Assembly: GCF_900631945.1 (NCBI RefSeq)
Contig: NZ_UZWE01000019.1
Span: 1 to 64,000 of the forward strand
Reading direction: 5' to 3'
Length of the DNA stretch: 64,000 nt
Source: Paracoccus haematequi
GTDB lineage: Bacteria > Pseudomonadota > Alphaproteobacteria > Rhodobacterales > Rhodobacteraceae
Shown here: one piece after another, positions 20,233-28,976 of the stretch
Numbering within the stretch: position 1 is the stretch's first letter
Layout: the number at the start of each line of letters is the position of its first letter
Translations under genes and position numbers: made by a program
Notes under the pieces: generated by a model
Seen by the model: the letters and a program-made list of their open reading frames with translations, nothing else
What the model was told of the DNA's origin: nothing
Databases searched by the model: none

Positions 20233-21576
20233 TCAGCCGCGCGCGGCCTGCCGCCCATGCGCCGGAACCCGCAGGGCGCTGCCCAGGGCCGCGAAACTCT
20301 CGGCGATGCCCGGCGTCCTGACGGTGATCAGGTCATCAAGCTGGGGAAACAGCTTCACGGCCTCGTCCAGCCGGGGATCGGCCCCTGGAGCGTAAAGACC
20401 GGCGCGAATCATCAGTTCCGATTCCGAATAGGCGCCCAAGGCGGCCCTGGCCTTGCCGATCATCCTGTTTTCGTCGGGGGTGGCGGCGTCGGGCAAGGAC
20501 CGCGACACCGACTTTACCACATCGATCGCCGGAAAGCGCCCGCGTTCCGCAATCGTGCGATCCAGGACCACATGCCCGTCCAGCGTGCCCCGCAGGATGT
20601 CGGCCACCGGCTCCTCCATGTCGGACCCGGCGACCAGGACGCTGAAGATGCCGGTGATGTCGCCCGTCCCCTCCAGCCCCGGCCCGGACCGCTCGGCCAG
20701 GGCCATGATCAGGTTCGACACGGATGGCGGAAAGCCGCGATAGCTGGGCGGCTCGCCCGCGGCCAGGGCGATCTCGCGATGCGCCTCGGCGAATCGGGTG
20801 ATCGAATCGGCCAGGAACAGCACATGCCGGCCCTGGTCGCGGAAATGTTCGGCCACCGCCATCGCGGCCCAGGCGCAGCGCCGCCGGATCAGCGGCGAAC
20901 GGTCCGAGGTCGCGGCGACGATCACCGCCCGCGCCATCCCTTCCGGTCCCAGGGTCCTTTCGACGAATTCGCGCAATTCGCGCCCGCGCTCGCCGATCAT
21001 GGCGATGACCACCACATCGGCCTGCACGCCCTTGGCAAGCCCCGACAGCAGCGTGGACTTGCCGACGCCCGATCCCGCGAACAGTCCGATCCGTTGGCCG
21101 GTGACCAGGGGCAGCAGCGTGTCGAAGACGGCAAATCCCGTGGGCAGGCGCGCGCCCAGCCGTTTGCGGCGCACGGCGGGCGGGGCCTCGCGGCGATAGG
21201 GACGGGGTTCGCGGCCCGGTGTCAGGGGACGGCCGTCCAGGGGCTGGCCCAGCGGGTCGATGATTCGCCCCACCCAGGCGTCGCAGGGCGCAATCGAGGG
21301 GGCAAACAGCAGCTCGACCTGGGCCCCCACAGACAACCCTTCGGAATCGCCCTCGGGCAGCACATCGGCATGGCGCGGCGCAAGCCCCACGATTTCCCCC
21401 GCGACATGGCCTTTCTGAAGCGAAATCAGCACCCTGTCCCCGACCGAGGCATGGCCGTTCAACCCCTCGACCCGGATCAGGCCGGCCTGCATCGAATGCA
21501 CCCGGCCAAAGTGCCGCGTCATGCGCAAATCCGCGATCCGTGTCGCGATCGAGGTCAGGTGATCCATGTCCGCCAT
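20233..21576 (-). CDS. fliI: Flagellum-specific ATPase FliI
   Basis: 447 residues, full length. Beta-barrel N-terminal domain, Walker A AGSGVGKS at residues 167-174, MIGERGRELREFVE, Walker B HVLFLADSITRFAEAHRE, and PSYRGFPPSVSNLIMALAERSG typical of FliI rather than F1 beta. It powers flagellar type III export at the inner face of the basal body. It is divergent from flgB across a 78-bp region with a CtrA-like box. The partner fliH is not next to it. Confidence 0.95.
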   Translation of the reverse strand: MADMDHLTSIATRIADLRMTRHFGRVHSMQAGLIRVEGLNGHASVGDRVLISLQKGHVAGEIVGLAPRHADVLPEGDSEGLSVGAQVELLFAPSIAPCDAWVGRIIDPLGQPLDGRPLTPGREPRPYRREAPPAVRRKRLGARLPTGFAVFDTLLPLVTGQRIGLFAGSGVGKSTLLSGLAKGVQADVVVIAMIGERGRELREFVERTLGPEGMARAVIVAATSDRSPLIRRRCAWAAMAVAEHFRDQGRHVLFLADSITRFAEAHREIALAAGEPPSYRGFPPSVSNLIMALAERSGPGLEGTGDITGIFSVLVAGSDMEEPVADILRGTLDGHVVLDRTIAERGRFPAIDVVKSVSRSLPDAATPDENRMIGKARAALGAYSESELMIRAGLYAPGADPRLDEAVKLFPQLDDLITVRTPGIAESFAALGSALRVPAHGRQAARG

Positions 21577-21618
21577 CCGTTTTTTCCAGCCTGCAAACGG
21601 TTTCTAAACGAATCGGGG

Positions 21619-21633
21619 TTAAGACCGGGTTAT
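21619..21633 (+). promoter_or_regulatory. CtrA-like box between fliI and flgB
   Basis: ttaa-gaccggg-ttat matches the CtrA consensus TTAA-N7-TTAA at 7 of 8 positions. A GANTC site (gaatc) is at 21610-21614. The box ends 21 bp before the flgB ATG in the divergent promoter region. CtrA control of this type of flagellar cluster is established in several Rhodobacterales; binding here is inferred. Confidence 0.5.
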
Positions 21634-21654
21634 CGCCAATGAGGGAGAAGCCTC

Positions 21655-22038
21655 ATGTTTGAAAAGATCGAGATGATGCGCATGGCCCGTGCCTTGGGCG
21701 CCCATGCCAGCCAGCGGCACCTTGTCGTTGCGCGCAATATCGCCAATGCCGATACCCCCGGCTTCAAGGCCGCCGATACGGCGTCCTTTGCCGACAGCTA
21801 TCGCACGGGCCTGGTCCCGATGCGGGCCACCGACCCGCGCCACCTTGCCACGCCCGAGTGGTCGCCCGTGACGCGCCAGACGGTGGATGAAACCGGCGTG
21901 TCGCCCAACGGCAACTCCGTCTCGCTGGAGGAGGAGATGCTGAAGGCGGCCGAGGTCAAGCGCAGCCACGACCTGTCGCTGGGCATCTACAGCTCGGCCC
22001 TGGATCTGATGCGGACCAGCATCGGAAGGAGAACGTGA
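21655..22038 (+). CDS. flgB: Flagellar proximal rod protein FlgB
   Basis: 127 residues, standard length. The N-terminal rod motif HLVVARNIANADTPGFKA is followed by a loop and a C-terminal amphipathic helix (LGIYSSALDLMRTSIG) that packs in the rod. First gene of a nine-gene rightward run, preceded by gggagaag. Its stop overlaps the flgC start as TGATG. Confidence 0.95.
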   Translation: MFEKIEMMRMARALGAHASQRHLVVARNIANADTPGFKAADTASFADSYRTGLVPMRATDPRHLATPEWSPVTRQTVDETGVSPNGNSVSLEEEMLKAAEVKRSHDLSLGIYSSALDLMRTSIGRRT

Positions 22039-22430
22039 TGGACAAGCCCGTATCCGCCCTGCACCTGGCCGCGTCCGGGATGCGCGCGCAAAGCGAACGC
22101 CTGCGCCATACCGCCGAAAACATCGCCAATATCGATACGCCCGGCTATCGCCGCAAGCTGGTCACCTTCGAGGAGGCGACCCGTTTCGGCCGCCCCACCG
22201 GAGAGGTCGAGGCCTCGAAGCTGCGGCTGGACCGATCGGACTTGCCCCGCATCTACGACCCCTCGCACCCGATGGCGGACAAGGACGGCTATTACCTGGG
22301 GTCGAACGTCGACCTGGTGATCGAGATCGCCGATTCGCGCGAGGCGGGCCGCGCCTACGAGGCCAATCTGAAAATGTTCGAGCAGACGCGCCAGATGGGC
22401 GCGTCGCTTCTGGAACTTCTGCGCCGCTAG
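22038..22430 (+). CDS. flgC: Flagellar proximal rod protein FlgC
   Basis: 130 residues. ALHLAASGMRAQSERLRHTAENIAN then DTPGYRRK is the FlgC start; the C-terminus has YEANLKMFEQTRQMGASLLELL. It forms the proximal rod with FlgB and FliE. I start it at the ATG of TGATG; a GTG one codon earlier is possible. An ggagaacg site lies just upstream inside flgB. Confidence 0.95.
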   Translation: MDKPVSALHLAASGMRAQSERLRHTAENIANIDTPGYRRKLVTFEEATRFGRPTGEVEASKLRLDRSDLPRIYDPSHPMADKDGYYLGSNVDLVIEIADSREAGRAYEANLKMFEQTRQMGASLLELLRR

Positions 22431-22442
22431 AAAGGTCGACCC

Positions 22443-22727
22443 ATGTTTACCAGTTTGAATGCAGCAAGCGCCTATTCCGCCGCCCGCACCGCCGTGGCGC
22501 CGGGCCAGCCCGCCCCCGCCGTCCAGGCCCTGTCCAATGCGGCCGAAGATTTCGCAGCCCAGATGGGCCAGGTCGACCAGGTCGCCACCGGCGCCATGAC
22601 CGGCCAGGTGGAAACCCACCGCCTGGTCCAGACCCTGGCCGAGGCCGAGATGGCGATGGAGACCGTGGTCGCCATCCGCGACAAGGTGGTCGAGGCCTAT
22701 CAGGAAATCCTGCGGATGCCGGTGTGA
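22443..22727 (+). CDS. fliE: Flagellar hook-basal body protein FliE
   Basis: 94 residues, the usual FliE size. The C-terminal half AETHRLVQTLAEAEMAMETVVAIRDKVVEAYQEILRMPV matches the family closely in pattern (ending EILRMPV); the N-terminal third is Ala-rich and variable. It links the MS ring to the rod. Spaced 12 bp after flgC and 3 bp before fliQ. Confidence 0.93.
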   Translation: MFTSLNAASAYSAARTAVAPGQPAPAVQALSNAAEDFAAQMGQVDQVATGAMTGQVETHRLVQTLAEAEMAMETVVAIRDKVVEAYQEILRMPV

Positions 22728-22730
22728 ACC

Positions 22731-22997
22731 ATGGATGAGACGCTGCTGTTCGACATGCTGCGCCAGGCCCTGCTGATCGCGGTCCGCATCTCGGCCCCGA
22801 TGCTGGCGGTGGCGCTGATCGCCGGGGTGGTGATCGGCCTGTTCCAGGCGCTGACCTCGGTCCAGGAAATGACGCTGACCTTCGTGCCCAAGGTCGGGCT
22901 TATGCTGGGCGTCTTCTGGGTCACGATGAGCTTCATGACCACCGCGCTGTCCGATTTCTACCTCGGGCAGATCATCCCCCTGATCGCGGGAAGTTGA
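22731..22997 (+). CDS. fliQ: Flagellar export protein FliQ
   Basis: 88 residues with two membrane helices (LLIAVRISAPMLAVALIAGV and LTFVPKVGLMLGVFWV-containing) separated by the conserved GLFQALTSVQEMTLTFVPK loop. It is a subunit of the FliPQR export gate. fliP and fliR are not in this run, which is notable because the three act as one complex. Confidence 0.95.
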   Translation: MDETLLFDMLRQALLIAVRISAPMLAVALIAGVVIGLFQALTSVQEMTLTFVPKVGLMLGVFWVTMSFMTTALSDFYLGQIIPLIAGS

Positions 22998-23000
22998 GCG

Positions 23001-23717
23001 ATGGACAACGCGATCTATGCGACGCTGACTAGGCAATCCGGGCTGATGGCGGAAATGCGGGTGGTGGCCAACAACATCGCCAACGCCAACACCACCGGCT
23101 TCCGGCGGGAAGGCGTGATCTTCGCCGAACACCTGTCCGCGCTGGACCGGCACGGCGACACCCTGTCCATGGCCCATGCGCGGGGCCGGATGATCGACCT
23201 GGGCCAGGGCGTGCTGACCCAGACCAACGGCAATTACGACCTGGCCATCGAGGGCGACGGCTTCTTCCTGGTCGAGACGCCCGAGGGCAACCGCCTGACC
23301 CGCGCCGGGGCCTTCCTGCCCTCGGCCGAGGGCGAGTTGATGACCGCCGAAGGCTTCCGCCTGCTGGACGAGGGGATGGCCCCGATCATCGTCCCGGCGG
23401 GCGCCAGCGGTGTGGCGGTGGGCGCGGACGGCACGCTGTCCGCGAACGGCGTGGCCTTCGGCAAGATCGGCGTCTTCACCGCACCCGAGGAGGCGCAACT
23501 GACCCATCAGGGCGGCACCTCCTTCACCATCGACGGACAGCCCGAACCCGTCGACGACGTTCGCATCCGCCAGGGCTTCCTGGAGGAATCCAACGTCGAT
23601 TCCGTATTCGAAATCACCCGCATGATCGAAGTCCAGCGCGCCTATGAACTGGGCCAATCCTTCCTCGACCGTGAAGATCAGCGCATCCGCAGCGCGATCG
23701 CCGGCATGAGCCGCTGA
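23001..23717 (+). CDS. flgF: Flagellar rod protein FlgF
   Basis: 238 residues. N-terminal MRVVANNIANANTTGFRREG, central DLAIEGDGFFLVETPEG and TRAGAFLPSAEGEL, and C-terminal ESNVDSVFEITRMIEVQRAYELGQSF; this is the flg_bbr_C pattern of the rod/hook family. FlgF caps the proximal rod before FlgG. Starts 3 bp after fliQ. Confidence 0.94.
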   Translation: MDNAIYATLTRQSGLMAEMRVVANNIANANTTGFRREGVIFAEHLSALDRHGDTLSMAHARGRMIDLGQGVLTQTNGNYDLAIEGDGFFLVETPEGNRLTRAGAFLPSAEGELMTAEGFRLLDEGMAPIIVPAGASGVAVGADGTLSANGVAFGKIGVFTAPEEAQLTHQGGTSFTIDGQPEPVDDVRIRQGFLEESNVDSVFEITRMIEVQRAYELGQSFLDREDQRIRSAIAGMSR

Positions 23718-23728
23718 AAGGACCACCG

Positions 23729-24514
23729 ATGAGAGCCTTGCAAATCGCCGCGACCGGCATGAGCGCGCAGCAAACCCGTGTCGAGGTCATCTCGAACAAC
23801 CTCGCCAACATGTCGACCACCGGCTACAACGCCCGGCGTGCCGAATTCGCCGACCTGACCTATCAGCAGGCGACGCGCCCCGGCACCGTGACGGCCGCCG
23901 ACGGCACCGTCATCCCGGCGGGCGTGCAGCTGGGCCTGGGGGTGCGGCCCACGGCGGTCAGCATCAACCTGCAACAGGGGTCGCCGATCCAGACCGGGGG
24001 CGACCTGGATCTGGCCATCGACGGCAACGGCTATCTGGAGGTGACGCTGCCCTCGGGCATTTCGGCCTATACGCGCGACGGCGGGCTGAAACGGTCCCCG
24101 GACGGCCTGGTCGTCACCTCGGACGGCTATCCGGTGGTTCCGAACATCACCATCCCGGACGACGCGCGCTCGATCTCGATCAATGCCGCGGGCGAGGTTT
24201 ACGCCGATTTCAACGATGAGGTCGAACCGGAGCTGCTGGGCCAGCTGACGATGGCGGGCTTTTCCAACGAAAAGGGCCTCGAAGCGATCGGCTCGAACCT
24301 GTTCCTGGAAACCGCCGCCTCCGGCACGCCCCAGGTGACGACGCCAGGCGTCGACGGGCTGGGCATTCTTCGCCAGGGCTATCTGGAGGACAGTTCGGTC
24401 GATCCCGTCCGTGAGATCACCGAACTGATCAAGGCGCAGCGCGGATACGAACTGAACGCCAAGGTCATCACCGCCGCGGACCAGATGCTGGCGGCCACGA
24501 CGCAGGTGCGCTGA
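23729..24514 (+). CDS. flgG: Flagellar distal rod protein FlgG
   Basis: 261 residues, the canonical FlgG length. ALQIAATGMSAQQTRVEVISNNLAN, TTGYNARRAEFADL and C-terminal EDSSVDPVREITELIKAQRGYE with KVITAADQMLAATTQVR. It builds the distal rod crossing the periplasm. Preceded by gaaagg; stop overlaps flgA as TGATG. Confidence 0.96.
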   Translation: MRALQIAATGMSAQQTRVEVISNNLANMSTTGYNARRAEFADLTYQQATRPGTVTAADGTVIPAGVQLGLGVRPTAVSINLQQGSPIQTGGDLDLAIDGNGYLEVTLPSGISAYTRDGGLKRSPDGLVVTSDGYPVVPNITIPDDARSISINAAGEVYADFNDEVEPELLGQLTMAGFSNEKGLEAIGSNLFLETAASGTPQVTTPGVDGLGILRQGYLEDSSVDPVREITELIKAQRGYELNAKVITAADQMLAATTQVR

Positions 24515-24927
24515 TGCGGTGGCTGGCCTTTCTTCTGGCGCTTGCCCCCCTGCCCGCCTCGGCGGCGGTGCTGGCGGCGGCGCGCACGCTGCCTGCGGGC
24601 ACGGTCATCACGGCTGCCGACCTGCGCGCGGTCGATGGCGACCGGCCTGGACTGTCCGATCCGTCCGAAGCCATCGGCTTGCAGACCCGCATCACCATCC
24701 ACGAAGGCCGGCCGCTGCAAGCCTCGCTCTTGCAGGCGCCCAAGCTGATAGGGCGAAACCAGGTCCATCCGCTGGTCTTCCAGCGCGGCGGGCTGCGGAT
24801 CGTCGCCCAGGCGCGGACCCTGTCCGATGGCGCGGCGGGCGACGTGATCCGCGTCATGAACCTCGAATCCCGCAACACGATCAGCGCGGTCGTCCAGCCC
24901 GACGGCAGCCTGCTGGCCACGCAATAA
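24514..24927 (+). CDS. flgA: Flagella basal body P-ring formation protein FlgA
   Basis: 137 residues with a signal peptide (RWLAFLLALAPLPASA) and an SAF domain (ARTLPAGTVITAADLRAVDG, IHEGRPLQASLLQAP, GDVIRVMNLESRNTISAVV). It is shorter than enteric FlgA (about 220), keeping only the SAF part, as is common in alphaproteobacteria. It is a periplasmic chaperone for P-ring (FlgI) assembly. Confidence 0.9.
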   Translation: MRWLAFLLALAPLPASAAVLAAARTLPAGTVITAADLRAVDGDRPGLSDPSEAIGLQTRITIHEGRPLQASLLQAPKLIGRNQVHPLVFQRGGLRIVAQARTLSDGAAGDVIRVMNLESRNTISAVVQPDGSLLATQ

Positions 24928-24940
24928 TCAAGGACATCCG

Positions 24941-25666
24941 ATGAAACCGACCGCCCTGATCTGCCTTGCCCTTGCCGTGACCGCCTGCGCGCGGGCCGAC
25001 CATCTGGGCAAGCCGCCCACCCTCACCTCGCCCCGCAACAGCGAGGAATTCATTGCCATGACCAACCCGCCGCTGGAAATCCCCGTCGATTCCGGCCGCC
25101 CCGAGGCCGCGGCCTCGTTGTGGGCGGGGACCACCTCGTCGCTGATCAGCGACCGGCGGGCGGCCACGCGCGGCGATATCCTGACCGTGGTGATCGAGAT
25201 CGACGACGAGGCGCAGATGACCAACACCTCGGGCCGCAGCCGCTCCTCGGGGGAAAGCGTCAGCGTTCCGCAGATGATCGGCATTCCGCAGCGCCTGAAC
25301 AAGAAACTGCCCGAAGGCGCCAGCTTCGACAACCTGGCCGAAGCGGAATCCTCCTCGACCTACAAGGGCAGCGGCAACATCACCCGGCGCGACAAGCTGA
25401 CCCTGCGCGTCGCCGCGACCGTGATCGACACGCTGCCCAACGGCACCTTGCAGATCGAGGGGACGCAGGAGGTCCGGGTGAACTATGAACTGCGCGAACT
25501 GACCGTCAGCGGCTTCGTGCGTCCCGCCGACATCGACCGCAGCAACGAGATCGCCTATGACCGCATCGCGGGCGCGCGCATCAGCTATGGCGGACGCGGG
25601 CAGATCACCGACGTGCAGCAACCCCGCTTCGGCCAGCAGATCGCCGACGTGATCCTGCCGTATTGA
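24941..25666 (+). CDS. flgH: Flagellar L-ring lipoprotein FlgH
   Basis: 241 residues. Lipobox at the N-terminus (LALAVTAC, Cys about residue 16), then SLWAGTTSSLISDRRA, RGDILTVVIEIDD, NITRRDKLTLRVAATV and C-terminal RISYGGRGQITDVQQPR and GQQIADVILPY, all FlgH hallmarks. It forms the outer-membrane bushing of the rod. Start 13 bp after flgA. Confidence 0.95.
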   Translation: MKPTALICLALAVTACARADHLGKPPTLTSPRNSEEFIAMTNPPLEIPVDSGRPEAAASLWAGTTSSLISDRRAATRGDILTVVIEIDDEAQMTNTSGRSRSSGESVSVPQMIGIPQRLNKKLPEGASFDNLAEAESSSTYKGSGNITRRDKLTLRVAATVIDTLPNGTLQIEGTQEVRVNYELRELTVSGFVRPADIDRSNEIAYDRIAGARISYGGRGQITDVQQPRFGQQIADVILPY

Positions 25667-25675
25667 GGGTGGCCC

Positions 25676-26245
25676 ATGAAGAAGATCCTGACCCTGCTGA
25701 TCCCCATCCTGGCCCTTGTCGCGGGCGTCGCCGCCGGCGACATCCTGCGGCCCGCGCCCGAGGGAACCGAACAGGCCGCTGCCGAGGGCGATCATGGCGA
25801 TGCAAAACCCGCCGCTGACGAACACGCCGCCGCGCAAGCCCCCGACCACCCTACCGCGGCCAACGGCCATGCCGCCGCTGCCGATCACGGCGGCGGCCAC
25901 GGGGACGAGACCGCCGTTCCCGCCGAGGCCTGGTTCACCTTCCCGTCCCAGTTCTTCGTGCCGCTGATGCGCAACGGCGACATGGGCGCGGTGATGATCC
26001 TGACACTGACTATCGAAACCGGCGGCGCCGAGCTGCCCGCGATGGAACAGCAGGAACACCGCCTGCGCGACGCCCTGTTGCGCGAATTGCTGATCCACGC
26101 CAATACCGGCGGCTTCGACGGCAACTTCACCTCCGAGGCGCGGCTGGCGCCGTTGCGCGAGCGCCTGCAAAAGGCCGCGCAGGCCAGCACCGACCTGCCT
26201 GTCAAGGCGGTCCTGATCGAGGATATCGCCCGCCAGGCAAGCTGA
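25676..26245 (+). CDS. fliL: FliL-like flagellar protein with His-rich linker
   Basis: 189 residues. A short cytoplasmic start with one membrane helix ([18 protein letters not shown]), then residues 30-75 very rich in His, Ala, Asp and Glu, then a compact domain with [21 protein letters not shown] and [19 protein letters not shown] that resembles the periplasmic FliL fold around stators. The His-rich linker (nine His in about 45 residues) is unusual and could bind metal. Last flagellar gene of the rightward run; the next gene starts 54 bp later. Confidence 0.75.
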   Translation: MKKILTLLIPILALVAGVAAGDILRPAPEGTEQAAAEGDHGDAKPAADEHAAAQAPDHPTAANGHAAAADHGGGHGDETAVPAEAWFTFPSQFFVPLMRNGDMGAVMILTLTIETGGAELPAMEQQEHRLRDALLRELLIHANTGGFDGNFTSEARLAPLRERLQKAAQASTDLPVKAVLIEDIARQAS

Positions 26246-26299
26246 CGGTTGCATCGGCAAGGCCGGCAGGGCAGAAACCGGCCCTGCCCGATCAAGGAC

Positions 26300-27274
26300 A
26301 TGCCGGTGGACCAAGCCTTTCCGGAAAGCGATTGCATCACGATCCTGCTTGCCAGCTATCGTGGCGCGGGCTTCATCCGTGCGCAACTGGACAGCATCGC
26401 GGCGCAGACCCACCGGAACTGGCGCCTGATCCTGTCCGACGACGGATCGGACGACGGAACCCCCGGCATCGTCGCGGCGTTCGCGGCCTCGCGTCCGGCC
26501 GGACAGGTGCAGATGATCGACGGGCCACGCCGAGGCGCCACGCAGAATTTCCTGCACCTTCTGACCGCCGCGCCCGAAGGGGCCATCGCCTTTTGCGACC
26601 AGGACGATGTCTGGTTTCCCGACAAGCTGGCCCGCGCCGCCGCGGCGCTATCCCGGCGGGACGGCCCCGTCCATTACGCCGCCCGCACGATCATCACCGA
26701 CGCCGCCCTGGTCCCGATCGCCCAGTCGCGGCATTTCCACCGCCCCTTGGGCTTCCGGAACGCTCTGGTACAGGCGATCATGGCGGGCAATACGTCGGTC
26801 TTCAACGCCGAGGCCGCCGCGCTGCTGCGCCGCTGCGCCGCCGCGGCCCGGGCACGAAACATCGAATCGCATGACTGGTGGGCTTATCAGGTCACTTCGG
26901 GGGCGGGGGCGGCACTGATCCACGATCCCCGTCCCGCCCTGTTCTATCGTCAGCACGCTTACAGCGTGATGGGCCGCAACGATACGGTTCCGGCCATGTC
27001 GCAGCGCATCGGCAAGTTGCTGGCGGGCGACTATGGCGGCTGGCTGGCAGCCAATCACGCCGCCCTGGAGGCCGTCCGATCGGAGCTTTTGCCCGAAAAC
27101 CGCCGGATTCTGGACCGCTTCGGCGCGGCCCTGTATCAGCCGGGCCCGATGGCGGCAGCCCGGATGGCGCGGATCGGCCTCTATCGCCAGACCGCGCCCG
27201 GGACCGCCGCCCTGTTCGCGGCGGCCCTGTTGGGCAGGCTGCGTCAGCGCGGCCCCAGCAGCGCCATCAGATAA
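26300..27274 (+). CDS. GT2-family glycosyltransferase (rhamnosyltransferase-like)
   Basis: 324 residues. GT-A fold: ITILLASYRGAGFIRAQLDSI, QTHRNWRLILSDDGSDDGT, AFCDQDDVWFPDKL (metal-binding DxD-type site) and late FYRQHAYSVMGRN, a motif typical of rhamnosyl- and related O-antigen transferases. Start chosen at MPVDQAF after aagga; the frame opens 17 codons earlier. Its last 31 bp overlap the end of rfbA on the other strand. Sitting between fliL and the dTDP-rhamnose operon, it may transfer rhamnose to a flagellar protein or surface glycan; the acceptor is unknown. Confidence 0.75.
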   Translation: MPVDQAFPESDCITILLASYRGAGFIRAQLDSIAAQTHRNWRLILSDDGSDDGTPGIVAAFAASRPAGQVQMIDGPRRGATQNFLHLLTAAPEGAIAFCDQDDVWFPDKLARAAAALSRRDGPVHYAARTIITDAALVPIAQSRHFHRPLGFRNALVQAIMAGNTSVFNAEAAALLRRCAAAARARNIESHDWWAYQVTSGAGAALIHDPRPALFYRQHAYSVMGRNDTVPAMSQRIGKLLAGDYGGWLAANHAALEAVRSELLPENRRILDRFGAALYQPGPMAAARMARIGLYRQTAPGTAALFAAALLGRLRQRGPSSAIR

Positions 27275-28122
27275 CGGCCATAGGAGTTCTTGGAAAACCG
27301 CTGCGCCTGTTCGCGCAGGGCGTCTTCGGTGATCCAGCCTGCCTCGAAGGCGATTTCCTCGGGGCAGCCGGTCTGCAATCCCTGCCGCTTTTCCAGGGTG
27401 CGCACGAAATTGCCCGCATCCAGCAGGCTGCCATGGGTGCCGGTATCCAGCCAGGCAAAGCCGCGGCCCATCTTCTCCACCGTCAGGCTGCCATCGCGCA
27501 GATAGCTTTCCAGAAGCGTGGTGATCTCAAGCTCGCCCCGCTCGGACGGGATGACCTGCCTGGCGCGTTCCGAGGCCGTGCCGTCCAGGAAATAAAGCCC
27601 GGTTACGGCAAAATTCGACGGCGGCAGTTCCGGCTTTTCGATAATCGCACGGACCCGGCCGTCGGTCTGGAAGTCCACCACGCCATAGCGTTCGGGATCC
27701 GACACGCGATAGCCGAAGACCGTGCCCCCGCCGGTCCGCCCGTCCGCCGCCTTCAGCAGTTCGGGCAGGCCGTGGCCGAAAAAGATGTTGTCGCCCAGCA
27801 CCATGGCCGAGGATGCGCCGGCCAGGAAATCCTCGGCCAGGATATAGGCCTGGGCCAGCCCGTCGGGCGAGGGCTGGACGATCCATTCGAAGCGCAGACC
27901 CCATTGCTCGCCCGTTCCAAGCAGTCGCTGGAACTGTCCCTGATCCTCGGGCGTGGTGATGATCGCGATCTCGCGAATGCCGGCCAGCATCAGCACGCTG
28001 ATCGGATAATAGATCATCGGCTTGTCATACAGCGGCAGAAGCTGTTTCGACACGCCGATCGTGATCGGATAAAGGCGCGTTCCCGATCCGCCCGCCAGAA
28101 TGATGCCCTTGCGTCCCGTCAT
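27244..28122 (-). CDS. rfbA: Glucose-1-phosphate thymidylyltransferase
   Basis: 292 residues, standard RfbA/RmlA length. GIILAGGSGTRLYPIT (nucleotide loop), VSKQLLPLYDKPMIYYPIS, LGDNIFFGHGL and IEKPELPPSNFAVTGLYF. It makes dTDP-glucose from glucose-1-phosphate and dTTP, the entry step to dTDP-L-rhamnose, and is feedback-inhibited by that product in studied cases. Last gene of the rfbCBDA operon; start overlaps rfbD by 4 bp. Confidence 0.96.
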   Translation of the reverse strand: MTGRKGIILAGGSGTRLYPITIGVSKQLLPLYDKPMIYYPISVLMLAGIREIAIITTPEDQGQFQRLLGTGEQWGLRFEWIVQPSPDGLAQAYILAEDFLAGASSAMVLGDNIFFGHGLPELLKAADGRTGGGTVFGYRVSDPERYGVVDFQTDGRVRAIIEKPELPPSNFAVTGLYFLDGTASERARQVIPSERGELEITTLLESYLRDGSLTVEKMGRGFAWLDTGTHGSLLDAGNFVRTLEKRQGLQTGCPEEIAFEAGWITEDALREQAQRFSKNSYGRYLMALLGPR

Positions 28123-28976
28123 CTTGCATATCCCAATTGCGTCAAAACCTGGTCGAGGTCAGCCTGCCAATCCGGGCGGGCAATACCGAAATCGCGCGCG
28201 ATGCGCGAACAGTCCAGCCGCGAATTGGCCGGACGCCGCGCAGGCGTCGGATAATCGCTTCCGGGGATGTCCTGGACCGCGCAATCCAGCCCCGCACGCG
28301 CGAAAATGCGGCGCGCGAAATCCGCCCAGCTGACATCGGGCGCGCCGCTGAAATGATAAAGCCCGCCCTTGCCGCGGTCCGCCTGCATCTGCCGCGCCAT
28401 CTCCAGCAGGGCGGCGGCGATCCGGTGGGCGGCCGTCGGACCGCCGACCTGATCGGCGACCACGTTGATCCGGTCCCGCTCGGCCCCCAGGCGCAGCATC
28501 GTCTTGACGAAATTCGCGCCATCCGGCGAAAACACCCAGGATGTCCGCATCACCGCCCATTGCCCGCCGCACGCCGCAACCCGGCCCTCGCCCTCCAGCT
28601 TGGTTTGCCCATAGACGCCCAGAGGCCCCGTCGGCGCATCCTCGTCGCGCGCGTTGTCGCCCGTCCCGTCAAAGACATAATCGGTCGAGACATGCAGAAA
28701 CGGGATCCCCAGATCGGCCGCCGCCCCGGCCAGCAGGCCGGGCGCGGTGGCGTTCAGCATCGCCGCCGCCTCGGGCTCGGATTCGGCTCGGTCCACGGCG
28801 GTGTAGGCAGAGGCGTTGATGATTACCTGCGGCCGCAGCGCCTGAATCCGCGCGGCGACGGCCTGGGGTTCGGACAGATCGGCCTCAGCGCGGCCCCAGA
28901 CGGTCGCCTCCGGCGCCAGGCGCGCCAGGGCCTGCCCAAGCTGCCCCGACCTTCCAAGAACCAGCAGCCCTGTCAT
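28119..28976 (-). CDS. rfbD: dTDP-4-dehydrorhamnose reductase
   Basis: 285 residues. SDR-type NAD(P)H site [29 protein letters not shown], the STDYVFDG motif and YGQTKLEGE active site (YxxxK), and [15 protein letters not shown] typical of RmlD. It reduces the 4-keto sugar to dTDP-L-rhamnose. Start at MTGLLVLG overlaps the rfbB stop (ATGA); longer in-frame starts would extend into rfbB. Confidence 0.95.
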   Translation of the reverse strand: MTGLLVLGRSGQLGQALARLAPEATVWGRAEADLSEPQAVAARIQALRPQVIINASAYTAVDRAESEPEAAAMLNATAPGLLAGAAADLGIPFLHVSTDYVFDGTGDNARDEDAPTGPLGVYGQTKLEGEGRVAACGGQWAVMRTSWVFSPDGANFVKTMLRLGAERDRINVVADQVGGPTAAHRIAAALLEMARQMQADRGKGGLYHFSGAPDVSWADFARRIFARAGLDCAVQDIPGSDYPTPARRPANSRLDCSRIARDFGIARPDWQADLDQVLTQLGYAR

